64,000 nt of DNA from Mycobacterium sp. ITM-2016-00318 (GCF_002968285.2 NZ_CP134400.1:2418001-2482000), one strand, 5' to 3'; positions 34,565-44,845 are shown, counted from the stretch's first letter. The notes: generated by a model from the sequence alone, not told the origin. Numbers and translations: made by a program.

Positions 34565-35899
34565 GTGTCTGACGGTCTGTTCGACGTCCCCGGCGAGCCG
34601 ACCTCGACGGGAGGCGCAACAGGGCCGGTCGGTGCATCGAGCCCGTTGGCGGTGCGGATGCGGCCGGTGTCTCTCGACGAAGTCGTCGGCCAGGACCACC
34701 TGCTTGCCCCGAATTCACCGATGCGCCGACTGGTCGAAGGCTCAGGGGCGGCGTCGGTCATCCTCTACGGTCCGCCGGGCACGGGTAAGACGACGCTGGC
34801 GTCGCTGATCTCGCAGGCGACCGGCCGCCGGTTCGAGGCGCTGTCGGCGCTCTCGGCGGGGGTCAAGGAAGTTCGGGCGGTGATCGATGTCGCTCGACGG
34901 GCCGCCGCATACGGCGAACAGACCGTGCTGTTCATCGACGAGGTGCACCGCTTCTCGAAGACCCAGCAGGACGCGCTGCTCAGCGCCGTCGAGAACCGGG
35001 TGGTGTTGTTGGTGGCGGCCACCACGGAGAATCCGTCGTTCTCGGTCGTCGCTCCGCTGCTGTCACGGTCGCTGATCCTGCAGCTGCAGCCGCTCACCGC
35101 CGAGGGTGTCCGCACGGTGGTCACGCGCGCGATCCAGGATCCACGCGGGTTGGCCGGGAAGGTCGAGGTCGATGACGATGCCGTCGAACTGCTGGTCCAG
35201 CTCGCGGCGGGGGATGCCAGGCGGGCGCTGACCGCGTTGGAGGTGGCGGCGGAGGCGGGGCAGACGGTCACCGTCGAGACGGTCGAGCAGTCATTGGACA
35301 AGGCCGCGGTCCGCTACGACCGAGACGGCGATCAGCACTATGACGTCGTCAGCGCCTTCATCAAATCCGTCCGCGGATCCGACGTCGATGCCGCGTTGCA
35401 CTACCTGGCGCGCATGCTCGTCGCGGGGGAGGACCCGCGATTCGTCGCGCGCCGGTTGATGATCCTCGCCAGCGAGGACATCGGGATGGCGGACCCGACC
35501 GCGCTGCAGACCGCGGTGGCGGCCGCGCAGACGGTGCAGCTGATCGGTATGCCCGAGGCGCAGCTCACCCTGGCGCACGCCACAGTGCACCTTGCGACGG
35601 CGCCGAAGTCGAACGCGGTGACGACGGCGCTCGGGGCGGCGATGAGCGATGTCAGGCAGGGCAAGGCCGGGCTGGTTCCCCCGCACCTGCGCGACGGGCA
35701 CTACTCCGGGGCCGAGGCGCTCGGCAACGCCGTCGGCTACAAGTACAGCCACGATGATCCGGATGGCGTTGTGCCGCAACAGTATGCGCCCGATGAGCTG
35801 GTCGGTGTCGACTACTACCAGCCGACGGGCCACGGTGCCGAACGCGAGATCGCCGGCAGGCTGGACAAGTTGCGCGCGATCATCCGCCGCAAGCGCTGA
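34565..35899 (+). CDS. rarA: Replication-associated recombination protein A (RarA/MgsA), Rv2559c-like
   Basis: Protein of 444 aa, the usual length. P-loop GPPGTGKTT (69-77), Walker [17 protein letters not shown] and sensor [13 protein letters not shown] are all intact, followed by the clamp-loader-like helical and tetramerisation domains ([36 protein letters not shown]). RarA acts at stalled replication forks. The GTG start leaves only 20 bp after DUF3097, suggesting one transcription unit and possibly related DNA metabolism. Confidence 0.93.
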   Translation: MSDGLFDVPGEPTSTGGATGPVGASSPLAVRMRPVSLDEVVGQDHLLAPNSPMRRLVEGSGAASVILYGPPGTGKTTLASLISQATGRRFEALSALSAGVKEVRAVIDVARRAAAYGEQTVLFIDEVHRFSKTQQDALLSAVENRVVLLVAATTENPSFSVVAPLLSRSLILQLQPLTAEGVRTVVTRAIQDPRGLAGKVEVDDDAVELLVQLAAGDARRALTALEVAAEAGQTVTVETVEQSLDKAAVRYDRDGDQHYDVVSAFIKSVRGSDVDAALHYLARMLVAGEDPRFVARRLMILASEDIGMADPTALQTAVAAAQTVQLIGMPEAQLTLAHATVHLATAPKSNAVTTALGAAMSDVRQGKAGLVPPHLRDGHYSGAEALGNAVGYKYSHDDPDGVVPQQYAPDELVGVDYYQPTGHGAEREIAGRLDKLRAIIRRKR

Positions 35900-35960
35900 T
35901 TTTGTTGGCCGAATCAGGCCACGGCGTGCCGCCTACGAGTAGTCTCTGCACTTTCGAGAA

Positions 35961-35980
35961 GTTTGCTGAGCACCGCAAAC
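35961..35980. promoter_or_regulatory. Inverted repeat upstream of the Cys-rich secreted protein
   Basis: GTTTGC (35961-35966) and GCAAAC (35975-35980) form a 6-8-6 inverted repeat 45 bp before the ATG at 36026. It is a possible operator; the regulator is unknown. Confidence 0.3.
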
Positions 35981-36025
35981 AGTTAAGCGGTATCACGAGA
36001 ATCTGTCTGCGAAAGGGAGTGATTC

Positions 36026-36268
36026 ATGAAGTCCAGCCAACTGTTCTGCGCGGCGATCGGTGTTGCCTTGGGCATGCTATTCACGTCCGGCGCCGCTGCC
36101 AACGCCGGACCACTGGACCAGGCGTGCGTGCGACCGGACGGATCGCCGTGCCCCGAGATGCCTCCGGGTTGTGTGCAGGAGAACGGTCTTCCATGCTCGG
36201 GCGCGCTTCCGGACATCAACGCCGCCTGCAACCAGAACCCGGTGGTCTGCCGTTGGCTGATCGGTTAA
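36026..36268 (+). CDS. Small cysteine-rich secreted protein
   Basis: Protein of 80 aa starting MKSSQLFCAAIGVALGMLF; AAAGGGAG lies upstream. A signal peptide ends near ANAG (residues 25-28). The mature ~52 residues hold six cysteines (34, 42, 49, 57, 68, 75). Two of the three pairs are a repeated motif, CVRPDGSPC (34-42) and CVQENGLPC (49-57), pointing to a compact disulfide-bonded fold. I do not recognise a family. It stands alone between rarA and the ArsR operon. Confidence 0.7.
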   Translation: MKSSQLFCAAIGVALGMLFTSGAAANAGPLDQACVRPDGSPCPEMPPGCVQENGLPCSGALPDINAACNQNPVVCRWLIG

Positions 36269-36292
36269 AGACCCGCCCCTGAAGAACCGCTC

Positions 36293-36321
36293 TTGACACC
36301 TCAGGTCCCCAACCCTACAGT
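36293..36321 (+). promoter_or_regulatory. Promoter of the arsR-AHSA1 operon
   Basis: TTGACA (36293-36298) and TACAGT (36316-36321) are separated by exactly 17 bp, a near-ideal SigA promoter with a start near 36328, inside the first ArsR operator. Confidence 0.75.
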
Positions 36322-36325
36322 CGTA

Positions 36326-36359
36326 ATCAACTAACTTGTTGATCAAACACTAGGTTGAT
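36326..36359. promoter_or_regulatory. Two tandem overlapping ArsR operators
   Basis: ATCAAC-N6-GTTGAT (36326-36343) and ATCAAA-N6-GTTGAT (36342-36359) are two 18-bp inverted repeats of the same design sharing two bases. They cover the predicted transcription start and the region up to the arsR ATG (36361), as expected for autorepression. Confidence 0.75.
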
Positions 36360-36360
36360 A

Positions 36361-36723
36361 ATGGGGAGTGGCGAGGATGCCGACGCGCGAATGGATCGCG
36401 CCTTCATGGCGTTGGCCGACCCGGTTCGGCGAGCCATGGTCGCGCGCCTGTCCCGTGGTCCGGCGACGGTCAACGAACTCGCCGAGCCGTTCGACATCAC
36501 CAAACAGGCGGTGTCCAAACACATTCAGGTGCTCGAGCAGGCGGGTCTGGTCACCAGGACCCGCGATGCACAGCGCAGGCCCGTCCATCTCGACGCGGCC
36601 GCACTCGAAGGGCTGACCGCATGGATCGACCGATATCGGCTCGAAGCCGAACGCAGCTACCGCCGGCTGGACGTCCTGCTGGCTCACATGACCGACACCA
36701 CCGAGAAGGGAAAGAAACGATGA
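36361..36723 (+). CDS. ArsR-family transcriptional regulator
   Basis: Protein of 120 aa. Winged-helix core: MALADPVRRAMVARLSRGPATVNELAEPFDITKQAVSKHIQVLEQAGLVTRTRDAQRRPVHLD. It lacks the CxC metal-binding helix of metal-sensing ArsR proteins. It belongs to the widespread group whose gene overlaps a downstream AHSA1/SRPBCC gene (here ATGA at 36720-36723), where the partner probably relates to the ligand. It should repress its own operon through the tandem palindromes. ATG at 36391 is a possible shorter start. Confidence 0.87.
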   Translation: MGSGEDADARMDRAFMALADPVRRAMVARLSRGPATVNELAEPFDITKQAVSKHIQVLEQAGLVTRTRDAQRRPVHLDAAALEGLTAWIDRYRLEAERSYRRLDVLLAHMTDTTEKGKKR

Positions 36724-37193
36724 CGAACGCACTCAATCTGCGGGCCCCGGTCGACACTCTGGCGATGGAGTTCACCCGGGAGTTCGACGCCCCGGTGGAG
36801 GCGCTCTTTCGCGCACACGCGGAGCCCGAACTGTTGAAGCAGTGGCTGGGGCCGCACGGCCTCGAGATGACGATCGAGGAGTGGAACTTCACCACCCATG
36901 GCGGCTATCGCTACATCCACTCCACCGAGGGTGGCGACTTCGGCTTCAACGGCACGTTCCATACCGTGCGGGAGAACGAAGTCATCATCCAGACCTTCGA
37001 ATTCGAGGGTGCGCCGGACATGGTGAACATCGAGTTCATGTGGTTCGAGGACCTCGGCAGCGGCCGCAGCCGACTGCGCGGCCGGTCGATCTGCCCCAAC
37101 ACCGAGGCGAGAGACGCACTGCTGTCATCGGGCATGGAGGGCGGTATGACCGAGGGGTACGAGAAGCTCGATGTACTGCTGAAATCGCTTTGA
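36720..37193 (+). CDS. SRPBCC / AHSA1-domain protein
   Basis: Protein of 157 aa. The AHSA1 (activator of Hsp90 ATPase-like, START fold) pattern is clear: FTREFDAPVEALFRAHAEPELLKQWLGPHGLEMTIEEWNFTTHGGYRYIH, FNGTFHTVRENEVIIQTFEFEG and a final SSGMEGGMTEGYEKLDVLL. It binds an unknown hydrophobic ligand. It is translationally coupled to arsR by a 4-bp overlap, a common partnership. A terminator hairpin follows at 37230-37260. Confidence 0.87.
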   Translation: MTNALNLRAPVDTLAMEFTREFDAPVEALFRAHAEPELLKQWLGPHGLEMTIEEWNFTTHGGYRYIHSTEGGDFGFNGTFHTVRENEVIIQTFEFEGAPDMVNIEFMWFEDLGSGRSRLRGRSICPNTEARDALLSSGMEGGMTEGYEKLDVLLKSL

Positions 37194-37229
37194 CGAGATA
37201 CGCCCGCCTTCAACGCCTGAAACATGCGC

Positions 37230-37260
37230 GAGCCCGGCGGCCAGGGGTGCCGCCGGGCTC
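37230..37260. terminator. Terminator hairpin after the arsR-AHSA1 operon
   Basis: GAGCCCGGCGGC (37230-37241) and GCCGCCGGGCTC (37249-37260) form a perfect 12-bp stem with a 7-nt loop and no T-run, typical of mycobacterial terminators. It can serve the convergent GlsB-like gene as well. Confidence 0.8.
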
Positions 37261-37279
37261 CGCTTCAGCGCATCTTGGG

Positions 37280-37591
37280 TCAGCGAAGCAGACCCGAGCG
37301 CCTGCGTCCTCCCACCACACCGGTGCGCCTGCGTCCCATCATCGACGAGACCAGAGCCACGCCGAGGGCGGCAACGATGACCTGGACCAGAAGCTCCAGC
37401 CAGTCGATCCCGTTGGTCACGGTGGGGATCCCGAGCATGCGTGCGATCGCGGTACCGAGGAAGGCGCCGACGATGCCGATGAGAACTGTCACGAGCATGC
37501 CGATGGGCTGCCTGCCCGGAACGAGCAACCTGCCGAGCACGCCGACGACAATGCCGATGAGAATTGCGGTGATAACACCGGTAATGGTCAT
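37280..37591 (-). CDS. GlsB/YeaQ/YmgE-family (transglycosylase-associated) membrane protein
   Basis: Protein of 103 aa. Three hydrophobic helices: ITAILIGIVVGVLGRLLVPG, GMLVTVLIGIVGAFLGTAIARMLG, and LELLVQVIVAALGVALVSSMM. The GRLLVPGRQPIGMLVTVLIGIVGAFLG stretch is the family signature. The tail is basic (GRRRTGVVGGRRRSGLLR). The family is stress-associated; its mechanism is unknown. Confidence 0.85.
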   Translation of the reverse strand: MTITGVITAILIGIVVGVLGRLLVPGRQPIGMLVTVLIGIVGAFLGTAIARMLGIPTVTNGIDWLELLVQVIVAALGVALVSSMMGRRRTGVVGGRRRSGLLR

Positions 37592-37686
37592 CTCTACTCC
37601 TCTTGGGCGGTAGTGGTGTGCGAGTGAGATACCCGAGCCGCCCGTGAAATAAACGCCTGCGTCAATCGGCCGGCCGCGGCGTCAAT

Positions 37687-38310
37687 TCACGCCACCTCTG
37701 GTAAGCGAAGATGGGCGAGGCACAGCTCGAACTCCCCGACGTCGAGTATGTCTGCGCCCAGTTCGCGGGTTCGCGTGTTGCGAAGCTCCCGTGCGTGTTC
37801 TCTATTGCGCTCCATCGCTTCCGCGCTGTCGAACGTCGCCGACGACACGCCCCTGCCGGTCTCGCGGTTGATCAAGAAGCTGGCGCTGCAGAAGCCTTCG
37901 AGATCCTCGAGCGCTGGCAGCACGGACGTTCGGTAGAAGTCGGTGGCCCGAGCGACCTGATCGCGGGGCATCTTGAGCCAGGTTGCGCGCACACAGGCGC
38001 CGTCTCGCGAGCGGTGGTCACGATGCATCGCTCCGATCTCCCAGTGGTCGACTGTGACATCGCCGCCGCCGAACAACTTTGCGGCCTGTTCTCGCAGCGG
38101 TGCCGCGGTCTCGGTGCTCCTGCGCAGGGCGTCCTCGGATTCCCAGGCGCTCGTGGCGATGCACTGACCAGACTCGCGGTCGACCAATAGGGACAGACCG
38201 ACGTAGCCATCCATGGATTTCAGCGCCGACATGACTTCATCACGGACATATGCGATCCCGTCATCGATCGACGCGGGTTGTGCCTGGATAGTGGTAGAGC
38301 GCGCGTACAC
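37687..38310 (-). CDS. Rv2558/Rv2557-like protein with two ABM-like (dimeric ferredoxin-fold) halves
   Basis: Protein of 207 aa from GTG 38310, reading [59 protein letters not shown] second similar half follows ([57 protein letters not shown]), so it is an internal duplication of an antibiotic-biosynthesis-monooxygenase-like alpha-beta domain. This matches M. tuberculosis Rv2557/Rv2558 in start and length as I recall them. The function is unknown. A longer frame to 38466 exists, but the GTG matches the family start and a GAGGGGG lies just upstream. Confidence 0.85.
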   Translation of the reverse strand: MYARSTTIQAQPASIDDGIAYVRDEVMSALKSMDGYVGLSLLVDRESGQCIATSAWESEDALRRSTETAAPLREQAAKLFGGGDVTVDHWEIGAMHRDHRSRDGACVRATWLKMPRDQVARATDFYRTSVLPALEDLEGFCSASFLINRETGRGVSSATFDSAEAMERNREHARELRNTRTRELGADILDVGEFELCLAHLRLPEVA

Positions 38311-38533
38311 GGCCCACCCCCTCTTCTCTGGGGCGGCACCCCGATGGCGCCACCCACCGTCATTAGCTTCCACCCGCCTACAGAAGCTCTCACGAGATTG
38401 GCAGAAGTGGCCCCACATAATTGGTGTGAGGCGGACTCGCCGAGATATGAGCATCGTCGACCCCAACGTCGGGTCCAGACGAGGGCAAGGTGTTGTTCAC
38501 GTCGCCTACGGCGCGGCTCGTAGGCTCGATCAC

Positions 38534-38935
38534 ATGGACACCGATGTACTTGAGGTCGACACCGCGAAGCGGCGCACCGTTGACCTCACCGACGAGGTTC
38601 GCTCCTTCTGCGCCGGCCACCAGGACGGCCTGTGCAACGTCTTCGTCCCGCACGCCACCGCGGGCGTGGCGATCATCGAGACCGGCGCGGGTTCCGACGA
38701 CGACCTCGTCGACACGCTGGAGAACCTGCTGCCTCGCGACGACCGATACCGCCACGCCCACGGGTCGCCGGGACACGGCGCAGACCACGTCCTGCCCGCC
38801 TTGGTCGCACCGTCGGTCACCGTGCCTGTACAGGGCGGACAGCCGTTATTGGGTACCTGGCAGAGCATCGTGCTGGTCGACTTGAATAGGGACAACCCGC
38901 GCCGGTCCGTGCGGCTGAGCTTCGTAAACGGCTGA
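38534..38935 (+). CDS. YjbQ/UPF0047 family protein (Rv2556c-like)
   Basis: Protein of 133 aa starting MDTDVLEVDTAKRRTVDLTD. Family motifs are NVFVPHATAGVAIIETG, then HAHGSPGHGADHVLPALVAPSVTVPVQGG and LGTWQSIVLVDLN. The conserved His residues probably bind a metal. Relatives show weak thiamin-phosphate synthase activity; the cellular role is uncertain. It lies 79 bp upstream of alaS, as in other mycobacteria. Confidence 0.88.
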   Translation: MDTDVLEVDTAKRRTVDLTDEVRSFCAGHQDGLCNVFVPHATAGVAIIETGAGSDDDLVDTLENLLPRDDRYRHAHGSPGHGADHVLPALVAPSVTVPVQGGQPLLGTWQSIVLVDLNRDNPRRSVRLSFVNG

Positions 38936-39014
38936 TTCATCCGCGACAAATGTCCCCGGTACTGTAGTGCGGTCGGTTATTGATCCATCGCCGGGAACAT
39001 GAGGGACAGCGGAC

Positions 39015-41705
39015 GTGCAGACACACGAGATCAGGAAGCGATTCCTCGATCACTTCGTGAACGCGGGCCACACCGAGGTGCCCAGCGCCTCGGTGATCCT
39101 CGACGATCCCAATCTGCTTTTCGTCAATGCCGGCATGGTGCAGTTCGTGCCGTATTTCCTCGGTCAACGCGCTGCGCCGTGGAACCGCGCGACCAGTATC
39201 CAGAAGTGCATCCGCACACCCGACATCGACGAAGTCGGCATCACCACACGGCACAACACGTTCTTCCAGATGGCCGGCAACTTCTCATTCGGCGACTACT
39301 TCAAGAAGGGCGCCATCGAGCTGGCCTGGACGCTGTTGACCAACCCCGTCGATCAGGGCGGCTACGGCTTCGACCCCGAGAAGCTCTGGGCCACCGTTTA
39401 TCTCGATGACGACGAGGCCGCGGACCTGTGGCGGGAGATCACCGGCATCCCGGCCGAGCGAATTCAGCGTCGCGGGATGGCCGACAACTACTGGTCGATG
39501 GGTATCCCCGGCCCCTGCGGTCCGTCGTCGGAGATCTACTACGACCGCGGCCCGGAGTACGGCGTCGAGGGCGGCCCTGAGGCCAACGAGGACCGCTACA
39601 TCGAGATCTGGAATCTCGTGTTCATGCAGAACGAGCGCGGCGAAGGAACATCGAAGGAGAACTTCGAGATCCTCGGACCGCTGCCCCGCAAGAACATCGA
39701 CACCGGGATGGGCGTCGAGCGCGTCGCGTGCCTTCTGCAGGGCGTCGACAACGTTTACGAGACGGATCTGCTGCGATCGGTGATCGACCTGGTGGCGGGC
39801 ATCGCGCCGCGCGGTTACGGCGAGGGCAACCACTCCGACGACGTCCGGTACCGGATCATCGCCGATCACAGTCGCACCGCCGCGATCATCATCGCCGACG
39901 GCGTCAGCCCCGGAAACGACGGCCGCGGGTACGTGCTGCGGCGGCTGCTGCGCCGAATGATCAGGTCGGCGAAGCTGCTCGGCATCGAGGCGCCGATCGT
40001 CGCCGACATCATGATCACCGTGCGCGACGCGATGGGCCCGTCCTATCCGGATCTGGTCAGCGACTTCGACCGGATACAGCGGATCGCGGTCGCCGAGGAG
40101 ACGGCGTTCAACCGCACGTTGGCCTCGGGTTCGCGGCTCTTCGACGAGGCGGCCCGCACGACGAAGGCGTCGGGTGCCTCCGTGCTGTCGGGAACCGACG
40201 CGTTCACCCTCCACGACACGTACGGCTTCCCGCTTGAACTGACTCTCGAGATGGCCGCAGAATCCGGGCTCAGCGTCGACGAAGAGGGCTTTCGCGGCCT
40301 GATGGCCGAACAGCGGCAGCGCGCGAAGGCTGACGCCGCAGCCCGCAAGCAGGCGCACACCGACCTCTCCGCCTACCGCGAGCTCGTCGACTCCGGTCCG
40401 ACGGAGTTCACCGGCTTCGAGGAATTAATTACCGAGGCAAGGATTCTCGGCATCTTCGTCGACGGCAGGCGGGTTCCGGTCGTCGCGCATGACGGGCAGC
40501 AGGCCGAGCGGGTCGAGCTGGTTCTCGATCGCACCCCGTTCTACGCCGAATCGGGCGGCCAGATCGCCGACGAGGGCAGCGTCACCGGCACCGGCTCGTC
40601 CAGCACCGCCAAGGCGGCGGTCACCGATGTGCAGAAGATCGCCAAAACGCTGTGGGCGCATCGCATCAACGTGGAGTCCGGCGAGTTCGTCGAGGGCGAC
40701 ACGGTCGTGGCGGCCGTCGACCCGCGCTGGCGTCACGGTGCGACGCAGGGCCACTCCGGCACCCACATGGTGCACGCCGCGCTGCGACAGGTGCTCGGGC
40801 CCAACGCCGTTCAGGCCGGCTCGCTGAACCGCCCCGGCTATCTGCGCTTCGACTTCAACTGGCAGGGCGCGCTGACAGAGGACCAGCGGACGCAGATCGA
40901 AGAGGTCACCAACGAGGCGGTCGAAGCCGACTACGAGGTGCACAGCTTCACCACCGAACTCGAGAAGGCCAAGGCGATGGGCGCCATGGCGTTGTTCGGC
41001 GAGGCCTATCCCGAAGAGGTGCGGGTGGTGGAGATCGGCGGACCCTTCTCACTCGAACTGTGCGGCGGCACGCACGTCCACAACTCGGCGCAGATCGGCC
41101 CCGTGACGATTCTCGGCGAGTCGTCGATCGGGTCGGGCGTGCGCCGCGTGGAGGCCTACGTCGGGCTCGATTCGTTCCGGCACCTCGCGAAGGAACGCGC
41201 GCTGATGGCGGGGCTGGCGTCGTCGCTCAAAGTGCCGTCGGACGAGGTGCCCGCCCGGGTGGCCCAACTGGTGGACCGGCTGAAGACCGCCGAGAAGGAA
41301 CTCGACCGGATGCGACTCGCCAACGCGCGGGCGGCAGCGGTGAATGCGGCAGCCGGCGCCGAGCAGATCGGTAAGGTCCGTCTCGTGGCGCAGCGGATGG
41401 CTGGTGGAACGTCGGCAGGCGATCTGCGCCAGCTCGTCGGGGACATCCGTGGAAAGGTCGGCTCCGAACCCGCGGTGATTGCGTTGATCGCCGAGGGGGA
41501 GAACGACTCCGTCCCGTTCGTGGTCGCGGTTAACCCGGCGGCGCAGGACCTGGGTCTGAAGGCCAATGAATTGGTCAAGGAGCTGGGCGCGGCGGTGAAC
41601 GGCCGAGGCGGCGGCAAGGCGGACATGGCCCAAGGCTCAGGCAGGGGAGCCGCAGGTATCGATGCGGCGCTGGCCGCCTTACGCGCAGAGATAGGCCGGA
41701 GCTGA
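39015..41705 (+). CDS. alaS: Alanyl-tRNA synthetase
   Basis: Protein of 896 aa, full length. Class II catalytic core ([39 protein letters not shown]), the editing domain with the HxxxH zinc site ([16 protein letters not shown] [17 protein letters not shown] and [13 protein letters not shown]), and the C-terminal C-Ala domain ([32 protein letters not shown]). It charges tRNA(Ala) and deacylates Ser/Gly mischarges. The GTG start is followed by a tight cluster alaS-ruvX-mltG-aroE, as in M. tuberculosis Rv2555c-Rv2552c. Confidence 0.97.
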   Translation: MQTHEIRKRFLDHFVNAGHTEVPSASVILDDPNLLFVNAGMVQFVPYFLGQRAAPWNRATSIQKCIRTPDIDEVGITTRHNTFFQMAGNFSFGDYFKKGAIELAWTLLTNPVDQGGYGFDPEKLWATVYLDDDEAADLWREITGIPAERIQRRGMADNYWSMGIPGPCGPSSEIYYDRGPEYGVEGGPEANEDRYIEIWNLVFMQNERGEGTSKENFEILGPLPRKNIDTGMGVERVACLLQGVDNVYETDLLRSVIDLVAGIAPRGYGEGNHSDDVRYRIIADHSRTAAIIIADGVSPGNDGRGYVLRRLLRRMIRSAKLLGIEAPIVADIMITVRDAMGPSYPDLVSDFDRIQRIAVAEETAFNRTLASGSRLFDEAARTTKASGASVLSGTDAFTLHDTYGFPLELTLEMAAESGLSVDEEGFRGLMAEQRQRAKADAAARKQAHTDLSAYRELVDSGPTEFTGFEELITEARILGIFVDGRRVPVVAHDGQQAERVELVLDRTPFYAESGGQIADEGSVTGTGSSSTAKAAVTDVQKIAKTLWAHRINVESGEFVEGDTVVAAVDPRWRHGATQGHSGTHMVHAALRQVLGPNAVQAGSLNRPGYLRFDFNWQGALTEDQRTQIEEVTNEAVEADYEVHSFTTELEKAKAMGAMALFGEAYPEEVRVVEIGGPFSLELCGGTHVHNSAQIGPVTILGESSIGSGVRRVEAYVGLDSFRHLAKERALMAGLASSLKVPSDEVPARVAQLVDRLKTAEKELDRMRLANARAAAVNAAAGAEQIGKVRLVAQRMAGGTSAGDLRQLVGDIRGKVGSEPAVIALIAEGENDSVPFVVAVNPAAQDLGLKANELVKELGAAVNGRGGGKADMAQGSGRGAAGIDAALAALRAEIGRS

Positions 41706-41709
41706 CCAG

Positions 41710-42207
41710 GTGCCGAACCCAGAACACCGTCTGCCGGATCGGCCCGGAGGCGACGATCCCGGAAGAGGCCGCCGGCTGGGTATCGACGTCGGAAGTGTTC
41801 GCATCGGCGTCGCGGTGAGCGATCCCGACGGCATCCTGGCCACCCCGGTGGAGACCGTCCGCCGTGACAGAACCGATCGCCACCTGCGGCGACTGGGTCA
41901 GCTGGCGGCGGAACTTGAGGCTGTCGAAGTGATCGTCGGGCTGCCACGTACTCTTTCCGACCGAACCGGTCCGTCAGCGGAGGACGCCATCTCCCTCGCA
42001 GAGAACCTGGCGCGACGCGTCGCTCCGACGCCGGTGCGGATGGCTGACGAACGGCTGACCACCGTCACCGCACAACGCTCGCTGCGGGAAGCCGGTGTCC
42101 GAGCAAGGGGACAGAAGGCGATGATCGACCAGGCCGCCGCCGTCGGCATATTGCAGAGCTGGCTGGATCAGCGACGAACAACACTCAACGAGGTAGGCAA
42201 TGCCTGA
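41710..42207 (+). CDS. ruvX: Holliday junction resolvase-like RuvX/YqgF
   Basis: Protein of 165 aa. RNase-H-fold motifs: [16 protein letters not shown] (first Asp), [17 protein letters not shown] and [14 protein letters not shown] (Asp/Glu), with [15 protein letters not shown] at the end (last Asp). The family processes Holliday junctions or 16S rRNA 5' ends. The GTG start lies 4 bp after alaS, and it overlaps mltG by 8 bp. Confidence 0.93.
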   Translation: MPNPEHRLPDRPGGDDPGRGRRLGIDVGSVRIGVAVSDPDGILATPVETVRRDRTDRHLRRLGQLAAELEAVEVIVGLPRTLSDRTGPSAEDAISLAENLARRVAPTPVRMADERLTTVTAQRSLREAGVRARGQKAMIDQAAAVGILQSWLDQRRTTLNEVGNA

Positions 42208-43450
42208 CGGCTGGGAACGCGAGCGCCCGCAGCCCATTGCGGTGGGGCCGCCGCGGCGACGGTTGAGCCGTGCGGAACGCATCCGTGAAGCCCGTCGCCG
42301 CCGCAGGCGCCGATTCGCCCGCAGCGCCACGCTCTGCGTATTCGTCCTCATCGTGGTCGGCGCGGTCTTCCTCGGTTCGCGGCTGTGGCACAGCGTTTTC
42401 GGGGGCGACTCGGACTTCTCCGGAGAAGGCAAGTCCGACGTCGTCATCCAGGTGCACGACGGCGACTCGACCACAGCGATCGGGCAGACGCTCGAGGACA
42501 ACGACGTGGTTGCGACGTCGAAAGTTTTCATCAGTGCTGCGGAAGGCAATGCCGCGATCCAGGCCATCCAGCCGGGCTTCTACAAGATGCGCACCGAGAT
42601 CTCGGGTTCCGACGCGGTGTCCCGGCTGGCGGATGCGCAGAACAGAGTGGGCAAGCTGGTCATCCCCGAGGGTCGTCAGCTCGACGACATCCGGGACGTC
42701 AAGACCAACGATGTCACCGAGGGCATCTTCACGTTGATTTCCAATGCGACGTGTGTCGATCTCGACGGGGACCGTCGCTGTGTGTCGGCCGATGACCTTC
42801 GCGACGCGGCGAGCACCGCGTCGCTGGGGGACCTGTCGGTACCCGACTGGGCGACCAAGCCGGTGCAGGCGATGGGCGACGATCACCGCAGGCTCGAAGG
42901 TCTCATCGCGCCAGGGGCATGGGATGTCGATCCCTCCGCGTCGCCCCGCGACATCCTCTCGTCTCTTGTCGGTACCAGTGCCTATCAGTACGCGCAGGGT
43001 GGACTGCTCGACACGGCGAAGTCGCTGAGCATGACCCCGTATCAGATCCTGACGGTGGCGTCGCTGGTGCAGAGGGAGTCCAAGCCGCAGGACTTCGACA
43101 AGGTCGCCCGGGTCATCTACAACCGTCTCGTCGCACCGGATCACCGCAGGCTCGAGTTCGACTCGACGGTGAATTACTCGCTGGACCGCCAGGAGGTCGC
43201 GACCACGGATGCCGATCGGGGACGCGAGACCCCGTGGAACACCTATGTGCGCGAGGGACTTCCGGCCAGCCCCATCTGCTCGCCGAGTGCGGAGGCGCTG
43301 GCTGCGGCCGAGCATCCCGCGGCAGGCGATTGGCTCTACTTCGTAACCATCGACCTGCAGGGCACGACGCTCTTCACCAAGGATTACCCACAGCACCTGG
43401 CGAACATCGAACTCGCGAAGCGCAACGGTGTCCTCGACAGCGCCCGGTGA
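42200..43450 (+). CDS. mltG: Endolytic murein transglycosylase MltG (YceG family)
   Basis: Protein of 416 aa. A basic cytoplasmic N-terminus (~50 residues) precedes one membrane helix ([22 protein letters not shown]) and an external domain with LysM-like [21 protein letters not shown] and the YceG catalytic part ([29 protein letters not shown], with the catalytic Glu in RES). It ends nascent peptidoglycan strands. It overlaps ruvX and aroE, so the four genes are coupled. Confidence 0.93.
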   Translation: MPDGWERERPQPIAVGPPRRRLSRAERIREARRRRRRRFARSATLCVFVLIVVGAVFLGSRLWHSVFGGDSDFSGEGKSDVVIQVHDGDSTTAIGQTLEDNDVVATSKVFISAAEGNAAIQAIQPGFYKMRTEISGSDAVSRLADAQNRVGKLVIPEGRQLDDIRDVKTNDVTEGIFTLISNATCVDLDGDRRCVSADDLRDAASTASLGDLSVPDWATKPVQAMGDDHRRLEGLIAPGAWDVDPSASPRDILSSLVGTSAYQYAQGGLLDTAKSLSMTPYQILTVASLVQRESKPQDFDKVARVIYNRLVAPDHRRLEFDSTVNYSLDRQEVATTDADRGRETPWNTYVREGLPASPICSPSAEALAAAEHPAAGDWLYFVTIDLQGTTLFTKDYPQHLANIELAKRNGVLDSAR

Positions 43451-44246
43451 CGCCCGCAAGGCGGCGGTTCTCGGTTCTCCGATAGCGCATTCACGCTCAC
43501 CGCAGTTGCATCTGGCGGCCTATCGGGCGTTGGGACTCGACGGCTGGACCTATGACCGCATCGAATGCACGGCCGATCAATTGCCTGAATTGGTCGGCGG
43601 TTTCGGCCCCGAATGGGTAGGTGTCTCGGTGACGATGCCGGACAAGTTCGCGGCATTGCAATTCGCCGACGAGCGCACCGCGCGCGCGGATCTGGTGGGA
43701 GCGGCGAACACGCTGCTGCGAACGTCATTCGGGTGGCGGGCCGACAACACCGACGTCGACGGCTTGGCGGGTGCGCTCGGTCACGTGGCGGGGCACGCGA
43801 TCGTCGTGGGTTCGGGTGGAACCGCGCCCGCAGTCGTCGTTGGCCTCGTCGAACTCGGCGTGCAACGCATCACGGTCGTCGCGCGGAACCGGGAGAAGGC
43901 AGCGCCCGTGGTGGACCTGGTGACCCGCATGGGCGCCGAGGCGGCATGGCTCGACATCGACGGAGCGGACCTGCGGCCTGTGGTCGCGGAGGTCTCCGTC
44001 GTGGTCAGTACGATCCCCGCCGACGCGGCCGCACGCTACGCCGACGTCTTGTCGTCGACGCCGGTGCTGCTCGACGCGATCTATGACCCATGGCCGACGC
44101 CGCTGGCCGCCGCCGTCGAGGCCAACGGGGGTCGAGTCATCAGCGGTCTGCAGATGCTGCTGCATCAGGCCTATGCACAAGTGGAGCAATTCACCGGGAT
44201 GCCTGCGCCCAAAGAGGCGATGAGAGAGGCACTTCAGGACCGTTAG
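43428..44246 (+). CDS. aroE: Shikimate dehydrogenase
   Basis: Protein of 272 aa. AVLGSPIAHSRSPQLH (shikimate-binding Ser pair), VSVTMPDKFAAL (catalytic Lys), NTDVDGLAGAL (catalytic Asp) and GSGGTAPAVVVGL (NADP loop) are present. The reaction is 3-dehydroshikimate to shikimate with NADPH. It overlaps the end of mltG by 23 bp (GTG 43428). The other shikimate genes aroC-aroK-aroB-aroQ follow from 47.4 kb, separated by prepilin peptidase and the broken 13E12 locus. Confidence 0.93.
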   Translation: MSSTAPGDARKAAVLGSPIAHSRSPQLHLAAYRALGLDGWTYDRIECTADQLPELVGGFGPEWVGVSVTMPDKFAALQFADERTARADLVGAANTLLRTSFGWRADNTDVDGLAGALGHVAGHAIVVGSGGTAPAVVVGLVELGVQRITVVARNREKAAPVVDLVTRMGAEAAWLDIDGADLRPVVAEVSVVVSTIPADAAARYADVLSSTPVLLDAIYDPWPTPLAAAVEANGGRVISGLQMLLHQAYAQVEQFTGMPAPKEAMREALQDR

Positions 44247-44255
44247 CCTCGATGG

Positions 44256-44681
44256 ATGGGGGCGGCGAGCGTGTCGGTGCTGGCATGGCTCGTGGTGCTG
44301 AGCCTGTATGACATCCGCGAGCGGCGGTTGCCCAATCGGTTGACGGTGCCGGGAGCGATCGTGATCCTTCTGGTGTCCACGGCGATGGACCGCGGTGGTC
44401 CGGCGTTGGTGGGCGCTGGGGCTCTCGCGGGCGTGTATCTCGTCGTGCACCTGATCGCCCCCACAGGGATGGGTGCCGGCGATGTGAAACTCGCGGCGGG
44501 TGTCGGGGGACTGACGGGCGCTTTCGGATACGACGTGTGGGTGCTTGCCGCAATTGCCGCACCACTGTTCACCGCGGCGATCGCGTGTGTCGCCGTCGTT
44601 GCACGCTCGAAAATCACTGTGCCGCACGGGCCATCGATGTGCTTGGCGTCGGTAGCCGCCGCGATGCTCGCGATCCTCTAG
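44256..44681 (+). CDS. Prepilin peptidase (A24 family, Rv2551c-like)
   Basis: Protein of 141 aa made of membrane helices. The two catalytic aspartates of type IV prepilin peptidases are present: SLYDIRERRLPN (Asp19) and GMGAGDVKLA (GAGD, Asp76). It lacks the N-terminal methyltransferase domain, like the ~139-aa M. tuberculosis protein. It would process pilin-like leader peptides at the membrane. Its stop overlaps the 3' remnant of the 13E12 gene on the other strand. Confidence 0.87.
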   Translation: MGAASVSVLAWLVVLSLYDIRERRLPNRLTVPGAIVILLVSTAMDRGGPALVGAGALAGVYLVVHLIAPTGMGAGDVKLAAGVGGLTGAFGYDVWVLAAIAAPLFTAAIACVAVVARSKITVPHGPSMCLASVAAAMLAIL

Positions 44682-44845
44682 GAGGGTGGGGGAACGTTGC
44701 TGTGGTTTGCCGGGAACAGGTGCAGGCTGCCGGGGTAGGTGACATAGGTGTGCCCGGTGGGTGAGGTCCAGATGATGGTCGAGTCGGGTAGTTGTCGGTC
44801 GTGCCAGCCGCCGAGTGCGTTCCAGAACGTTTTCAGTAGGTGGTG

